Notes: generated by a model not told the origin, from the sequence alone. A stretch of DNA of 8,075 nucleotides from an uncultured Treponema sp. (GCA_905372265.1 CAJPOL010000080.1:1-8075); one strand, 5' to 3'. Shown: positions 1-7,088, counted from the stretch's first letter. A program made the numbers and translations.

Positions 1-1
1 G

Positions 2-3000
2 CGGCCGGGTGATCCGCTCTATCTTACCTTTGTGCTGCAGGATTTACAGAAAACCTTGCCGGAGGATATTCCGGTCTCGTTTGAGCTCTCCGATCCGCTG
101 GGGCGGGTAACGGAGTCGCGCACGCTGACGCACTCGGTGAACGGTTTTTATCCGGTGGAAACAAAAACCGCCGCCGGAGCGGTAACAGGACTATGGCAGG
201 CAAAGGTAAAAATCGGCGGACAGGAGTGGACCCGTCCGCTCCGTATCGAAACGGTAGTGCCGAACCGCCTTTCGGTTAAGCTCGAACCGGAGAAAAAGAT
301 GCTGACGAACGGCGCAAACAGCTTTACGCTTTCGGGGGCATGGCTGCATGGAGCCCCGACGCCCAATTACAGCGCGGATGTCGCCGTGTTCTTTACCTCC
401 TCGCCTGATAATTTCGGCTATCCCGATTTCAGCTTTACCAATCCTGCGGTGGAAATGCAGCTGGAACGCTCTACGCTTTGGGAAGGTTCATTGGACGGCT
501 CTTCCAAGGCAAAATTTACCGAACACTTTACCGTAGGCTCGGAAGATCCCGTACCGGGAAAACTGACGGCGCATTTTGTCAGCCGTATCTTTGAACCGGC
601 GGGCGGTTTTTCCACCGCGCAGAGCTCCGCTCCGTACTCTCCGTATAGCCGCTATGTCGGTTTACGGCTGCCTAAGGGGGATGCAGCCCGCGGCATGCTT
701 CTAACCGATGTCAAGCATACCGCAGACGTACTGCTGGTAGACCAAGACGGAAAACCGGTCTCATCAGGTGAACTTTCATACACCATTTATAAACTTGACT
801 GGAAATGGTGGTGGGAAAAAGACGCCCTTACCGATGCAACGTATGTTTCCAGCCGCTCTTCATCGAGAATTGACAGCGGCTCGGTAACAGTCGCAAACGG
901 AAAAGGGAACTTTCAGTTTGAAGTAAAATACCCGTCATGGGGTCGCTATCTTGTTACGGTTTCCGACGGGCAGCGCGGACACAGTGCGGCAAAAATCGTG
1001 TACATCGACTGGCCGGGCTGGGCGGGACGCGCTCAGGAAAACGGTTCGGGCAGCGCGGCAATGGTTACGCTTATTACCGACAAGCGGCAGTACAGCACGG
1101 GAGAAACCGCTTCTATTTCCTTTGCCTCAAGCGCTGGAAGCAGAGCACTCGTTACGGTAGAAAAGAACGGCGAAATCCTCAAGCAGGATTGGCTTGAAAC
1201 CGCTAAAGACACCACAGTGTATAAACTGAAATTGACGGAGGCGATGTCGCCGAACGTGTATGTACACATCACGGTATTGCAGCAGCATTTACAGACCGCG
1301 AACAGTCTGCCGATCCGGCTTTACGGTATCGTACCGGTTATGGTCGATAACCCTGCTACTCAGCTGAACCCGCTGATCACCGCTCCGGCTGTGTATGCGC
1401 CCAACGAAAAGGCGGTTATCTCTATCTCCGAACAAAACGGAAAGCCGATGACGTTCACGCTTGCCGTTGTCGATGAAGGCTTGCTGGGATTAACGAACTA
1501 TCACGGGCCGGAACTGAGGCGTGAATTTTATAAGAAGGAAGCATCCCAGCTTTCAAGCTGGGATTTATATAAGTACGTTATGAACGCCTACAGCGGTAAA
1601 CTGGAAACGCTGCTTGCAATCGGCGGTTCGGAGGCAGACTTGGCCGACGCACGCGAACGAGGATCCAATAGATTTAAGCCGGTGGTGCAATACCTCGGTC
1701 CCTTTACGCTGGCTGCCGGTGAAAAAAAGCAGCTTTCGTTCGACATGCCTGAGTATGTCGGCGCCGTGAGGGCGATTGCCGTCGCAGGCTTTAACGGCGC
1801 ATACGGCATTGCGGAAAAAAGCATCCCCGTAAAGGCTGATCTTATGATACAGGCAGCGCTTCCCCGCACACTCGGCACTAATGAGCGTATTGAGGTGCCG
1901 GTTACGGTATTTAACGGCACGGATTCGGTACAGCAGGCAAAAATCACGCTGAATACGAAAGGTTCCATTCCGTCTTTTACCGGTGAAAAGAGCGTAAAGG
2001 TGCCGGCTTCTTCGGAGGCAACCGTTACGTTTACGGTAAAAACGGAAGGCGCCGGTACCGCAGACTTTACCGCAGCGGTAACAACCGGAAAAGGTTCTGC
2101 CCGGTCGGTAACGCCGGTACAGGTGCAGGCGCGGGGTATTCCCGTCAGTTACCGCACACCGTTTACGCTGAAACCGTCGGAGAAACAGATAGTGAGCGTA
2201 CAAAGTCCGGGAGAAATCAGTACGGCAAAACTTTCGATGGAACTTTCATCCGTACCGGCACTCAATTTGGCGAGCCGCCTTGAATACCTTATTCAATACC
2301 CGCACGGGTGTATCGAGCAGATTACCTCAGGCGGTTTCCCGCAACTCTATCTTGCGGACTTTACACAGCTGTCGCCTGCGGAAACGGCGCGCATTCAAAA
2401 GCATATCCGGTCGGTTATCGAACGGTACCCGCAGTATCAAACTTCATCGGGAGCTTTTGCCTACTGGCCGGGCAGCAGTACGCCTTCCGCATGGGGCTCA
2501 AGCTATGCGCTCCATTTCTTGACGGAGGCGCAGAAGCAGGGCTATGCGGTACCCGATTCGATTAAAAAGCCGCTCACGTCTTGGCTTGCCTCTACTGCGG
2601 CGGATTGGGAATCGTATGAGGATGATGATACGCCGGAAATACAGGCGTACCGGCTGTTCTCGCTTGCGCTTGCAGGTCCGAATATCGGTGCGATGAACCG
2701 GCTCAAAAACAAACGGCTTGGCACTTCCGGCTCGCTGCTGCTGGCGGCTGCATACTCGCTTGCAGGCAGAAAAGACACGGCGGAAGACCTATTCGCCGAT
2801 GCCTTGAGTGCGCTTACTTCAATGAGCCCCTACCGATACACCGGCGGCTCTTTCGGTTCTTCCACCCGCGTACAGGCGCTCTATTTGATGGTATGCACGC
2901 TTTTGCAGGATGAGGTAAAGGCTGCAAAAGCCGCCCGCGAGGTTGCAGGCATTCTTTCTTCGGATGACTGGTGTAGCACGCAGGAGACTGCATGGCTCTT

Positions 3001-3643
3001 GTTCTCGCTTTTGCCCTATTATAAAAACAGCGCGGCAGCTTCGTGCAGCTATGCCGTTACGGCGAACGGAACGGCGCGGCAGGGGAAGCTTAAAAATGCC
3101 TCGATTATCGAAACCTTACCTGCGGGAACAGAAAAAACACAGACCGTGGAGATAACAAATACCGGAAAGGCTCCGCTCTACGGCGTCTTAACTGCCGAAG
3201 GCATGTCCGTACCGGGAACCGAACAGCGGCAGACCGAAAATATTGATCTTGATGTTTCGTATTTCGATTCTGACGGACACATGGTTTCTCCTGCCGATTT
3301 GAAGGTAGGGGATTCATTCGTCATAAAAATTCTTGTCGCGAACCAAACATCGAAGAAGATCGAAAATGTCGCGCTGACATTCCCGATTCCGACCTGTTGG
3401 GAAATCAGCAACGACCGGATCGCTTTGGACAGCAACGGCGGTTCGGCTTCTTTCGACTATCAGGATATACGGGATGATGCCGTGTACACGTACTTCGCTT
3501 TACCGCGCAGGGATTCGGTAGTCTACCGCTTCCATGCAACGGTCGCTTATAACGGAGATTATTTTATACCGGCCGTTCACGCACAGGCGATGTATGATAA
3601 TGCGATAAGGGCGGTGGTTCCGGGTCGCTTCGTGTCCTTTTAA
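2..3643 (+). CDS. Alpha-2-macroglobulin family protein with thioester, 5' partial
   Basis: The open frame runs in from the left edge with no credible start; the codons before the GTG at 32 read RPGDPLYLTF, which fits the macroglobulin-domain pattern, so the start is outside the window. The visible part is 1213 residues, while bacterial relatives such as E. coli YfhM exceed 1600. Seen directly: a WKWWWEKD stretch near 803-826; the signature VVDEGLLGLTNY near 1467-1502; YLGPFTL followed by a PEYVGAVRAIAVAGF segment near 1691-1793; the thioester motif HGCIEQ with CIEQ at 2309-2320; and a helical thioester domain containing AYWPGSS and WGSSYALHFLTEA. The protein ends in the usual beta-rich C-terminal domain. 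Known for the family: these are periplasmic, often lipid-anchored traps that bind attacking proteases covalently, frequently encoded beside penicillin-binding protein 1C. No such partner follows here; one could lie upstream. The family call is secure, the trapping role is inferred. Confidence 0.95.
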   Translation, partial: RPGDPLYLTFVLQDLQKTLPEDIPVSFELSDPLGRVTESRTLTHSVNGFYPVETKTAAGAVTGLWQAKVKIGGQEWTRPLRIETVVPNRLSVKLEPEKKMLTNGANSFTLSGAWLHGAPTPNYSADVAVFFTSSPDNFGYPDFSFTNPAVEMQLERSTLWEGSLDGSSKAKFTEHFTVGSEDPVPGKLTAHFVSRIFEPAGGFSTAQSSAPYSPYSRYVGLRLPKGDAARGMLLTDVKHTADVLLVDQDGKPVSSGELSYTIYKLDWKWWWEKDALTDATYVSSRSSSRIDSGSVTVANGKGNFQFEVKYPSWGRYLVTVSDGQRGHSAAKIVYIDWPGWAGRAQENGSGSAAMVTLITDKRQYSTGETASISFASSAGSRALVTVEKNGEILKQDWLETAKDTTVYKLKLTEAMSPNVYVHITVLQQHLQTANSLPIRLYGIVPVMVDNPATQLNPLITAPAVYAPNEKAVISISEQNGKPMTFTLAVVDEGLLGLTNYHGPELRREFYKKEASQLSSWDLYKYVMNAYSGKLETLLAIGGSEADLADARERGSNRFKPVVQYLGPFTLAAGEKKQLSFDMPEYVGAVRAIAVAGFNGAYGIAEKSIPVKADLMIQAALPRTLGTNERIEVPVTVFNGTDSVQQAKITLNTKGSIPSFTGEKSVKVPASSEATVTFTVKTEGAGTADFTAAVTTGKGSARSVTPVQVQARGIPVSYRTPFTLKPSEKQIVSVQSPGEISTAKLSMELSSVPALNLASRLEYLIQYPHGCIEQITSGGFPQLYLADFTQLSPAETARIQKHIRSVIERYPQYQTSSGAFAYWPGSSTPSAWGSSYALHFLTEAQKQGYAVPDSIKKPLTSWLASTAADWESYEDDDTPEIQAYRLFSLALAGPNIGAMNRLKNKRLGTSGSLLLAAAYSLAGRKDTAEDLFADALSALTSMSPYRYTGGSFGSSTRVQALYLMVCTLLQDEVKAAKAAREVAGILSSDDWCSTQETAWLLFSLLPYYKNSAAASCSYAVTANGTARQGKLKNASIIETLPAGTEKTQTVEITNTGKAPLYGVLTAEGMSVPGTEQRQTENIDLDVSYFDSDGHMVSPADLKVGDSFVIKILVANQTSKKIENVALTFPIPTCWEISNDRIALDSNGGSASFDYQDIRDDAVYTYFALPRRDSVVYRFHATVAYNGDYFIPAVHAQAMYDNAIRAVVPGRFVSF

Positions 3644-3673
3644 AAATATGCATACCGTCTACGGCGTTGCTAC

Positions 3674-3724
3674 ACAAAAATAAATGCTCGACGTATAGGA
3701 AGTACGCCTCCGCTTTATTTTTGT
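3674..3724. repeat. Long A/T-rich inverted repeat after the macroglobulin gene
   Basis: ACAAAAATAAA at 3674-3684 is matched by TTTATTTTTGT at 3714-3724, eleven perfect pairs around a 29-base insert. The insert has its own small CGTA/TACG stem with a GGAAG-containing loop. The element sits 30 bases after the macroglobulin stop. It ends in a T-rich strand on both sides, so it could act as a weak bidirectional terminator, but the stem is A/T-rich and lacks the GC core of a classical one. It could also be a dispersed intergenic repeat. Confidence 0.5.
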
Positions 3725-3792
3725 TCGCGCCTTGTATCCGGTACCACTATTTTCAAAAGGGTTCTTTCAAAAATAGGCGGATATCTTTAACA

Positions 3793-3820
3793 TTTGTACG
3801 GAAAAGGCGTACAAAAGGAG
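3793..3820 (+). promoter_or_regulatory. Hairpin abutting the Shine-Dalgarno of the lipoprotein gene
   Basis: TTTGTACG at 3793-3800 pairs perfectly with CGTACAAA at 3808-3815, leaving a 7-base purine loop (GAAAAGG). The next bases are AGGAG at 3816-3820, nine bases before the ATG at 3830. The structure stops exactly where the ribosome binding site begins, so it could shape ribosome access or protect the mRNA 5' end. Only weak promoter matches are visible upstream (TAACAT at 3788 with TTTCAA 17 bases earlier), so I do not call a promoter. Confidence 0.5.
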
Positions 3821-3829
3821 TGTATTTGT

Positions 3830-4510
3830 ATGATGAACGGAAAGGAATTGTTTTTACCCTGCGTATTAATCGTAATGATCAGTACAGCAGCATGTATGAC
3901 CGGTTGTGCTCATACGAGCAACACCGACAGTAGTGGACATGTTCTCGGCACCGGTAGTATAGAAGTAATGCCGACAGGAGAAGCTGACCCTGCGCTTAAA
4001 AATACGGTGTGGGCTGCTATAGACGGAAAAGATTTAGCTTTATCTTTTAGAGAAAAAGGAAATACGGTATGGATGGGCGGCTTAGGCGAGGTAGTATATA
4101 GCAAAGAAGGTGAAAAGATAACCTTTGATCTATCGGCGCTGATTACTATTTATAAAGCCATAACCGTAGATGAATACATAGTAGTGCAGAAGGCCGGAGT
4201 GAAAGAAGGTATCGCCCTTTTGGAAAAAATGATAGAGGCTGGAGGCGATGCGGAAAAGAAAAAGGATCTGGAAGAAGGATTGCAACAACTCAAATCACTC
4301 TTGCCAATGCTTGAAAATCCTGATTCGGAAATGCGGGAGGTTTTTAAAGAAATATTTCCTTTAGTAAAAAAGATGCCTACCGCTTTAGAACCGTATAAAA
4401 CATTTGAGGGTACGTTTAACGGCAATGAGCTGACGGTAGAACGCTTTCCTGCTTATGATGCGCAGAGTAACACGGTAACGCCTACTAAAGTCATATATAA
4501 AAAGCGCTAA
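3830..4510 (+). CDS. Predicted lipoprotein of unknown function
   Basis: 226 residues from the ATG at 3830. This start is chosen because AGGAG lies nine bases upstream and a hydrophobic signal begins at once; an upstream TTG at 3794 falls inside a hairpin and has no ribosome site. The signal (residues 7-25) runs LFLPCVLIVMISTAACMTG and leads to two candidate lipidation cysteines: Cys26 (preceded by Met-Thr-Gly, the better fit) and Cys22. Spirochaete lipoboxes are loose, so either may serve. The mature part opens with a Ser/Thr/Gly-rich linker, then strand-like segments (NTVWAAIDGKDLALSF, VWMGGLGEVVYS), a charged helical stretch at about residues 100-175 with EKKKDLEEGLQQLKSLLP, and a final strand pair (FEGTFNGNELTVERF). 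The outline resembles a small barrel with a helical insertion, but I do not recognise the family. It looks more A/T-rich than the macroglobulin gene before it. Confidence 0.85.
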   Translation: MMNGKELFLPCVLIVMISTAACMTGCAHTSNTDSSGHVLGTGSIEVMPTGEADPALKNTVWAAIDGKDLALSFREKGNTVWMGGLGEVVYSKEGEKITFDLSALITIYKAITVDEYIVVQKAGVKEGIALLEKMIEAGGDAEKKKDLEEGLQQLKSLLPMLENPDSEMREVFKEIFPLVKKMPTALEPYKTFEGTFNGNELTVERFPAYDAQSNTVTPTKVIYKKR

Positions 4511-4546
4511 AATATCAGGGGCAATTAAAAAAAAATTGAATAGAAG

Positions 4547-4573
4547 CGAGATTTGTGGTATGCACAAATCTCG
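4547..4573 (+). promoter_or_regulatory. 11-bp perfect hairpin at the ribosome site of the methyltransferase-like gene
   Basis: CGAGATTTGTG at 4547-4557 pairs with CACAAATCTCG at 4563-4573 around a GTATG loop. The last base of the stem is the first base of the Shine-Dalgarno GAGGA (4573-4577), ten bases before the ATG at 4588. No T-run follows on the + strand, so it is not a normal terminator. On the - strand a run of nine T lies eleven bases beyond the stem, too far for a standard terminator. The stem resembles the CGAGTTTGC hairpins elsewhere in the window. Confidence 0.6.
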
Positions 4574-4587
4574 AGGAATTTTCACCT

Positions 4588-5088
4588 ATGAACAAAAATG
4601 AACAAGGTCATCTTCCGGTGATGGGCATCGGGCCGGTGTGTATTGCAATTATGATTGCCTGTACTGTTGCAGGTATTGCGTTGGTAAAATACGATATGCT
4701 TACAAGCGGCAATATAGACAATACAATCCTTACGATTACGCTTGCAATTGTAGGAGCTTTATGCATCGCAGGCGGTATCGTACTATGGGGCAGCGCAGTA
4801 TTCGGCGCCCGTATCGACATCAAGATAAAGGCAAATCAGCTTGCAACCGGCGGTGTGTATGCCCTTGTGCGTAATCCGATTTATTCCGCTTTTTTATCTA
4901 TCTGTACCGGTACGCTGCTATTCTGCCGGAATTGGTATGTATTGACTTTGCCGCCGCTTTTTTGGCTATACCTTACCGTGTTTATGAAGCTGACAGAAGA
5001 AAAGTGGCTCGCGGAACGCTTTGGATCCGAATATGCCGCATATTGCAAACGGGTCAATCGTTTCATCCCATGGAAAAGGAATAGCTAA
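4588..5088 (+). CDS. Isoprenylcysteine methyltransferase/PEMT-like membrane protein
   Basis: 166 residues from the ATG at 4588, supported by GAGGA ten bases upstream; a GTG at 4555 is inside a hairpin and has no ribosome site. Four hydrophobic segments are visible, at about residues 14-34, 47-69, 98-113 and 117-133. The C-terminal half carries the family pattern: GGVYALVRNPIY (88-99), the Glu pair at 137-138, FGSEYAAY (145-152) and the closing RVNRFIP (155-161). In the family these segments bind S-adenosylmethionine at the cytoplasmic face of the membrane and methylate a lipid-like or prenylated substrate. Bacterial members rarely have a known substrate, so methyltransferase activity is inferred and the target is unknown. 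The gene begins 77 bases after the lipoprotein stop with no terminator between, so both may share a transcript; a poor promoter match (TTGAAT 4536, TATGCA 4559) also exists. Confidence 0.9.
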   Translation: MNKNEQGHLPVMGIGPVCIAIMIACTVAGIALVKYDMLTSGNIDNTILTITLAIVGALCIAGGIVLWGSAVFGARIDIKIKANQLATGGVYALVRNPIYSAFLSICTGTLLFCRNWYVLTLPPLFWLYLTVFMKLTEEKWLAERFGSEYAAYCKRVNRFIPWKRNS

Positions 5089-5182
5089 GTACGCATAAGC
5101 CTACCGTTTTGCTGTAGATCAGTACCGGTATCATCAGATAATCTGCTGCTCAGAGGCTTAAACTCTCCCGTACGAATGCGCG

Positions 5183-5247
5183 AATCAACGCCCCCGACAC
5201 AGAGCGTTGCCGAGAAACGGCAGGTATTAAACCCTCCGCACGAATAA
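5183..5247 (+). repeat. Repeat R2, orphan copy of the NPPHE element
   Basis: Compared with R1 (7034-7088, opposite strand), the first 19 bases match at 16 positions, starting AATCAAC, and all three differences are transitions. The last 25 bases match at 24 positions: GGTATTAAA, then C (T in R1), then CCTCCGCACGAATAA. The middle differs by 10 bases but forms a hairpin in both copies; here it is TGCCG-AGAAA-CGGCA. One + frame ends in VLNPPHE and a stop, as in the DUF2442 protein; another starts INAPDT, matching INTPDA of that protein. No complete gene precedes R2. Confidence 0.75.
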
Positions 5248-5284
5248 AGCTGACATTTTTCTCTACCACGTAAACGTACCTTAA

Positions 5285-5329
5285 AATGCACCAGTTGAGA
5301 GAATATCAATTCTCGAAGACTGTTGCATT
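5285..5329. repeat. Imperfect 16-bp hairpin H1
   Basis: AATGCA, CAGT and GAGAAT on the left (5285-5304) pair in order with ATTCTC, ACTG and TGCATT on the right (5309-5329). The apical loop is ATCA, with a C/T mismatch and one TGA/GAAG internal loop. The three-part pairing makes it unlikely to be chance, but no T-run follows. It may be part of a structured transcript or a palindromic repeat. Confidence 0.5.
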
Positions 5330-5330
5330 G

Positions 5331-5347
5331 ATGCGCGGAACGCGCAT
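5331..5347. repeat. Short GC-rich hairpin H2
   Basis: ATGCGCG (5331-5337) and CGCGCAT (5341-5347) pair perfectly around GAA. It sits eight bases before the GAGTTTGC hairpin, the same order (variable stem, then GTTTGC stem) seen twice at the right edge of the window. Confidence 0.55.
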
Positions 5348-5355
5348 ACGTCAAT

Positions 5356-5391
5356 CTGCGAGTTTGCGTTAAGCAAACTCGCAGTGTTTTT
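5356..5391 (+). terminator. Rho-independent terminator for the + strand genes
   Basis: CTGCGAGTTTGC (5356-5367) pairs perfectly with GCAAACTCGCAG (5373-5384) around GTTAA, twelve pairs in all, followed by TGTTTTT at 5385-5391. Hairpin plus T-run on the + strand fits termination of the transcript carrying the methyltransferase-like gene. The stem belongs to the same GTTTGC/GCAAAC hairpin family as 7915-7935 and 8046-8066. Confidence 0.8.
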
Positions 5392-5418
5392 CAGCCGCGC
5401 TATTTCAGCGGCTGAAAA
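5388..5418 (-). terminator. Hairpin H4 overlapping the end of the outer-membrane gene
   Basis: TTTTCAGCCGC (5388-5398) and GCGGCTGAAAA (5408-5418) pair over eleven bases; the loop holds the TGA stop (5405-5407) of the - strand gene. Read on the - strand the stem begins inside the last codons, and only A residues follow it, so it is not a textbook terminator. It may work as an end-protecting structure or together with the next hairpin. Confidence is low for termination, good for the hairpin itself. Confidence 0.4.
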
Positions 5419-6994
5419 TAAACGTACCTTTTAACCACACAGCGCTTATCTTGTGAAAGGCTGCAAAGTCGCCCTTGCCGTCATAGCCTTTGGTATATAC
5501 ATCACCGCCGAGTGAGAAGTTTATGTTATCGGTGAGGGCATAGCCGACTGAATACGTGCTTGATGTACTACCGTAGTTTATATCGATAACGCCGCTTGCC
5601 GAAAGTTTCAGCGTGTCGCGCAAGAATGTTTTACTTACACTGAGGCTGACAAACCCCTTGTGCATCGGACGCTCTATATCGCCTTTATGATCAAGGATGA
5701 GGTCTTCAAAATACTGACCGCTCAGCGTCCACGAGCTTTTAATCCAGTCAATGCCGGCAAGCATCAGCAGCTGGTGCTTCTTGGGAGAATTAAACTCAAG
5801 TGTAACATCATCAGGGGTTTGTCTTTTCAAATCATTAAAGGTGAGCGGTATACCGTTGATGTTCGGAATTCCAAAATGAGGGTTTTGATTTTTCGGTTCA
5901 AAATAGCGGCCTCCGACCCATGCGGTTTCCAATCTGATCGTTACATCCCCTGCAGGAATCGCCGCATCAAGACCTGCCATCCCGATACGGTAATATTCCT
6001 GATTGATTGTAAGAAACGCCTGTTCGGGTAAGTGCATTGCGTTCAATTTTGCATACCCGCTTTTTACATAGCGCGGATTTTTATCCCAGCCGTAAAAGCC
6101 GGAAACGGAAAAATCGATGCCGGGTAAAAAGAAGGAGAAACGGGCAGCCGCTTCCGTATCGGTAAACATCTTCGGCTTTGCGCTTTGGGTTTTTGTATAC
6201 GCTATCGGAGCGGTAATGGTACCGAATGGTGTTTGCATATCAAAAGTATCCGGCGTGTCGATATAGTAGAGGCCGTTCTTTGCGCCGTCTTCAAAGCCGA
6301 AGCGCGGCAGCTTATTCGGTGTAAAAAACGGTACGGCAACCGCTTCAAACGTAAACAGATCGTGAAAAAAACGCAGTCGGATGCTGTCCGACGGAAGCCG
6401 CGCATCATCGCCGCTAAAGGCGATAAACTCCGAGCTGTCCCGCGCGCTTAACACATCGGTGAGCTTAAACCCATCCGCCTGTCCCCACGCAATAACCTGC
6501 CGTCCAACGCTGATATCCCATATCTCACCCGAATAGCGGTAATACGCTTCGTTCAACCGGAATCCTGTACGCGCGGGATTGCGGTAATTGTATTCGGCAG
6601 CAGCAGAAAGAGCTGCATAAGAAGAACCGGCAGATACCTCGCCTTTTATCCGGGCAATTGAACGAGATGCTCCGTATTCAAGTTTCTTTTCAGCATCGTT
6701 CCAGCGGACTCCGTGCAGCGTTTCGATTTTACCGCTTACCGTGAATACCGGTTTTGCGCTGTCATCTTCCGAATCGTCAGAAAATTCATCATCTGTTGAA
6801 TCGCCGACTATATCATCGGCTGTTTGATATGCAGCTTCGGTATCGGAGGACGAATCCGCTGCCTGAGCTGCTCCTGCCTTTCCATCTATGCCTGCTGCCT
6901 CCTGCGCGCTACAGGGAAGCGTCAGTATAAAAAACAGCGTACAAAATGTAATACCTAACAAGAATGATTGCCCGCATTTCCGTGTTGTGTTCAT
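5405..6994 (-). CDS. DUF1302-type outer-membrane beta-barrel protein
   Basis: 529 residues from the ATG at 6994. AGGAG at 7005-7009 lies ten bases upstream and a signal peptide follows; a TTG ten codons earlier has neither. The signal is residues 1-30, hydrophobic FLLGITFCTLFFILTL then PCSA before Gln31, which fits signal peptidase I rather than a lipobox. Residues 47-78 are an acidic Asp/Ser linker. From about residue 82 the protein alternates polar and hydrophobic residues in repeated strand-length units. It contains GRQVIAWGQADG (164-175), typical of the DUF1302 family of outer-membrane proteins, and ends in a strand (WLKGTFIFSR). Family function is poorly defined; a porin or surface-exposed barrel is the reasonable inference. 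It starts 39 bases after the DUF2442 stop, with no clear promoter between, so co-transcription is likely. Confidence 0.88.
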   Translation of the reverse strand: MNTTRKCGQSFLLGITFCTLFFILTLPCSAQEAAGIDGKAGAAQAADSSSDTEAAYQTADDIVGDSTDDEFSDDSEDDSAKPVFTVSGKIETLHGVRWNDAEKKLEYGASRSIARIKGEVSAGSSYAALSAAAEYNYRNPARTGFRLNEAYYRYSGEIWDISVGRQVIAWGQADGFKLTDVLSARDSSEFIAFSGDDARLPSDSIRLRFFHDLFTFEAVAVPFFTPNKLPRFGFEDGAKNGLYYIDTPDTFDMQTPFGTITAPIAYTKTQSAKPKMFTDTEAAARFSFFLPGIDFSVSGFYGWDKNPRYVKSGYAKLNAMHLPEQAFLTINQEYYRIGMAGLDAAIPAGDVTIRLETAWVGGRYFEPKNQNPHFGIPNINGIPLTFNDLKRQTPDDVTLEFNSPKKHQLLMLAGIDWIKSSWTLSGQYFEDLILDHKGDIERPMHKGFVSLSVSKTFLRDTLKLSASGVIDINYGSTSSTYSVGYALTDNINFSLGGDVYTKGYDGKGDFAAFHKISAVWLKGTFIFSR

Positions 6995-7022
6995 ATCGTC
7001 ATTACTCCTATTTACATTTCTC

Positions 7023-7035
7023 AACCGTATCGGTT
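7023..7035. repeat. Small palindrome between the DUF2442 and outer-membrane genes
   Basis: AACCG (7023-7027) and CGGTT (7031-7035) flank TAT and overlap the DUF2442 stop codon. It shares the core GTATCG with the promoter palindrome at 7809-7828. It could be a second, weaker binding site or simply a small hairpin; five pairs is little evidence. Confidence 0.3.
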
Positions 7036-7088
7036 ATTCGTGCGGAGGATTTAATACCCCGACGCTTCTTGCGTCGGGAGTGTTGATT
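7034..7088 (-). repeat. Repeat R1, forms the 3' end of the DUF2442 gene
   Basis: In the coding direction this copy starts AATCAAC, continues with the perfect hairpin CCCGACGC-AAGAA-GCGTCGGG, and ends in the conserved block closing with CCGCACGAATAA, where TAA is the gene's stop. It encodes the last 17 residues, INTPDARSVGVLNPPHE. See R2 at 5183-5247 for the alignment. The two copies are in opposite orientation and about 1.8 kb apart, flanking the whole outer-membrane gene. Confidence 0.75.

Larger units (their letters stand above)
5089..5404. other. Convergent intergenic region, non-coding, repeat-rich
   Basis: No convincing gene lies in these 316 bases. A - strand frame of 89 codons exists, but it crosses hairpins and a repeat and has no ribosome site. 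The first part (5096-5160) is bracketed by TAAGCCT and AGGCTTA, seven perfect pairs, with a smaller CAGA-TAA-TCTG stem inside. Next come repeat R2 (5183-5247) and four hairpins, listed separately. It separates the + strand methyltransferase-like gene from the - strand outer-membrane gene. Confidence 0.7.

Noticed and set aside
1565..2203. 212-codon - strand frame inside the macroglobulin gene
   Set aside because: It is a shadow of a strongly conserved coding frame, shows no domain and no ribosome site.
3667..3933. 88-codon + strand frame beginning with TTG
   Set aside because: No ribosome site, crosses the inverted repeat and overlaps the well-supported lipoprotein gene in another frame.
4547..4573. 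Rho-independent terminator after the lipoprotein gene
   Set aside because: No T-run follows the stem on the + strand; instead a ribosome site does. On the - strand the T-run is eleven bases away.
5085..5354. 89-codon - strand frame in the convergent gap
   Set aside because: Made of repeat R2 and hairpin sequence, no ribosome site, overlaps the end of the opposite gene; more likely repeat than gene.
7034..7088. Repeat R as an integron attC site
   Set aside because: The start AATCAAC is near the RYYYAAC core but breaks it at the second base, and no GTTRRRY partner is found at the other end of either copy. No integrase is visible. A distant relation cannot be excluded.
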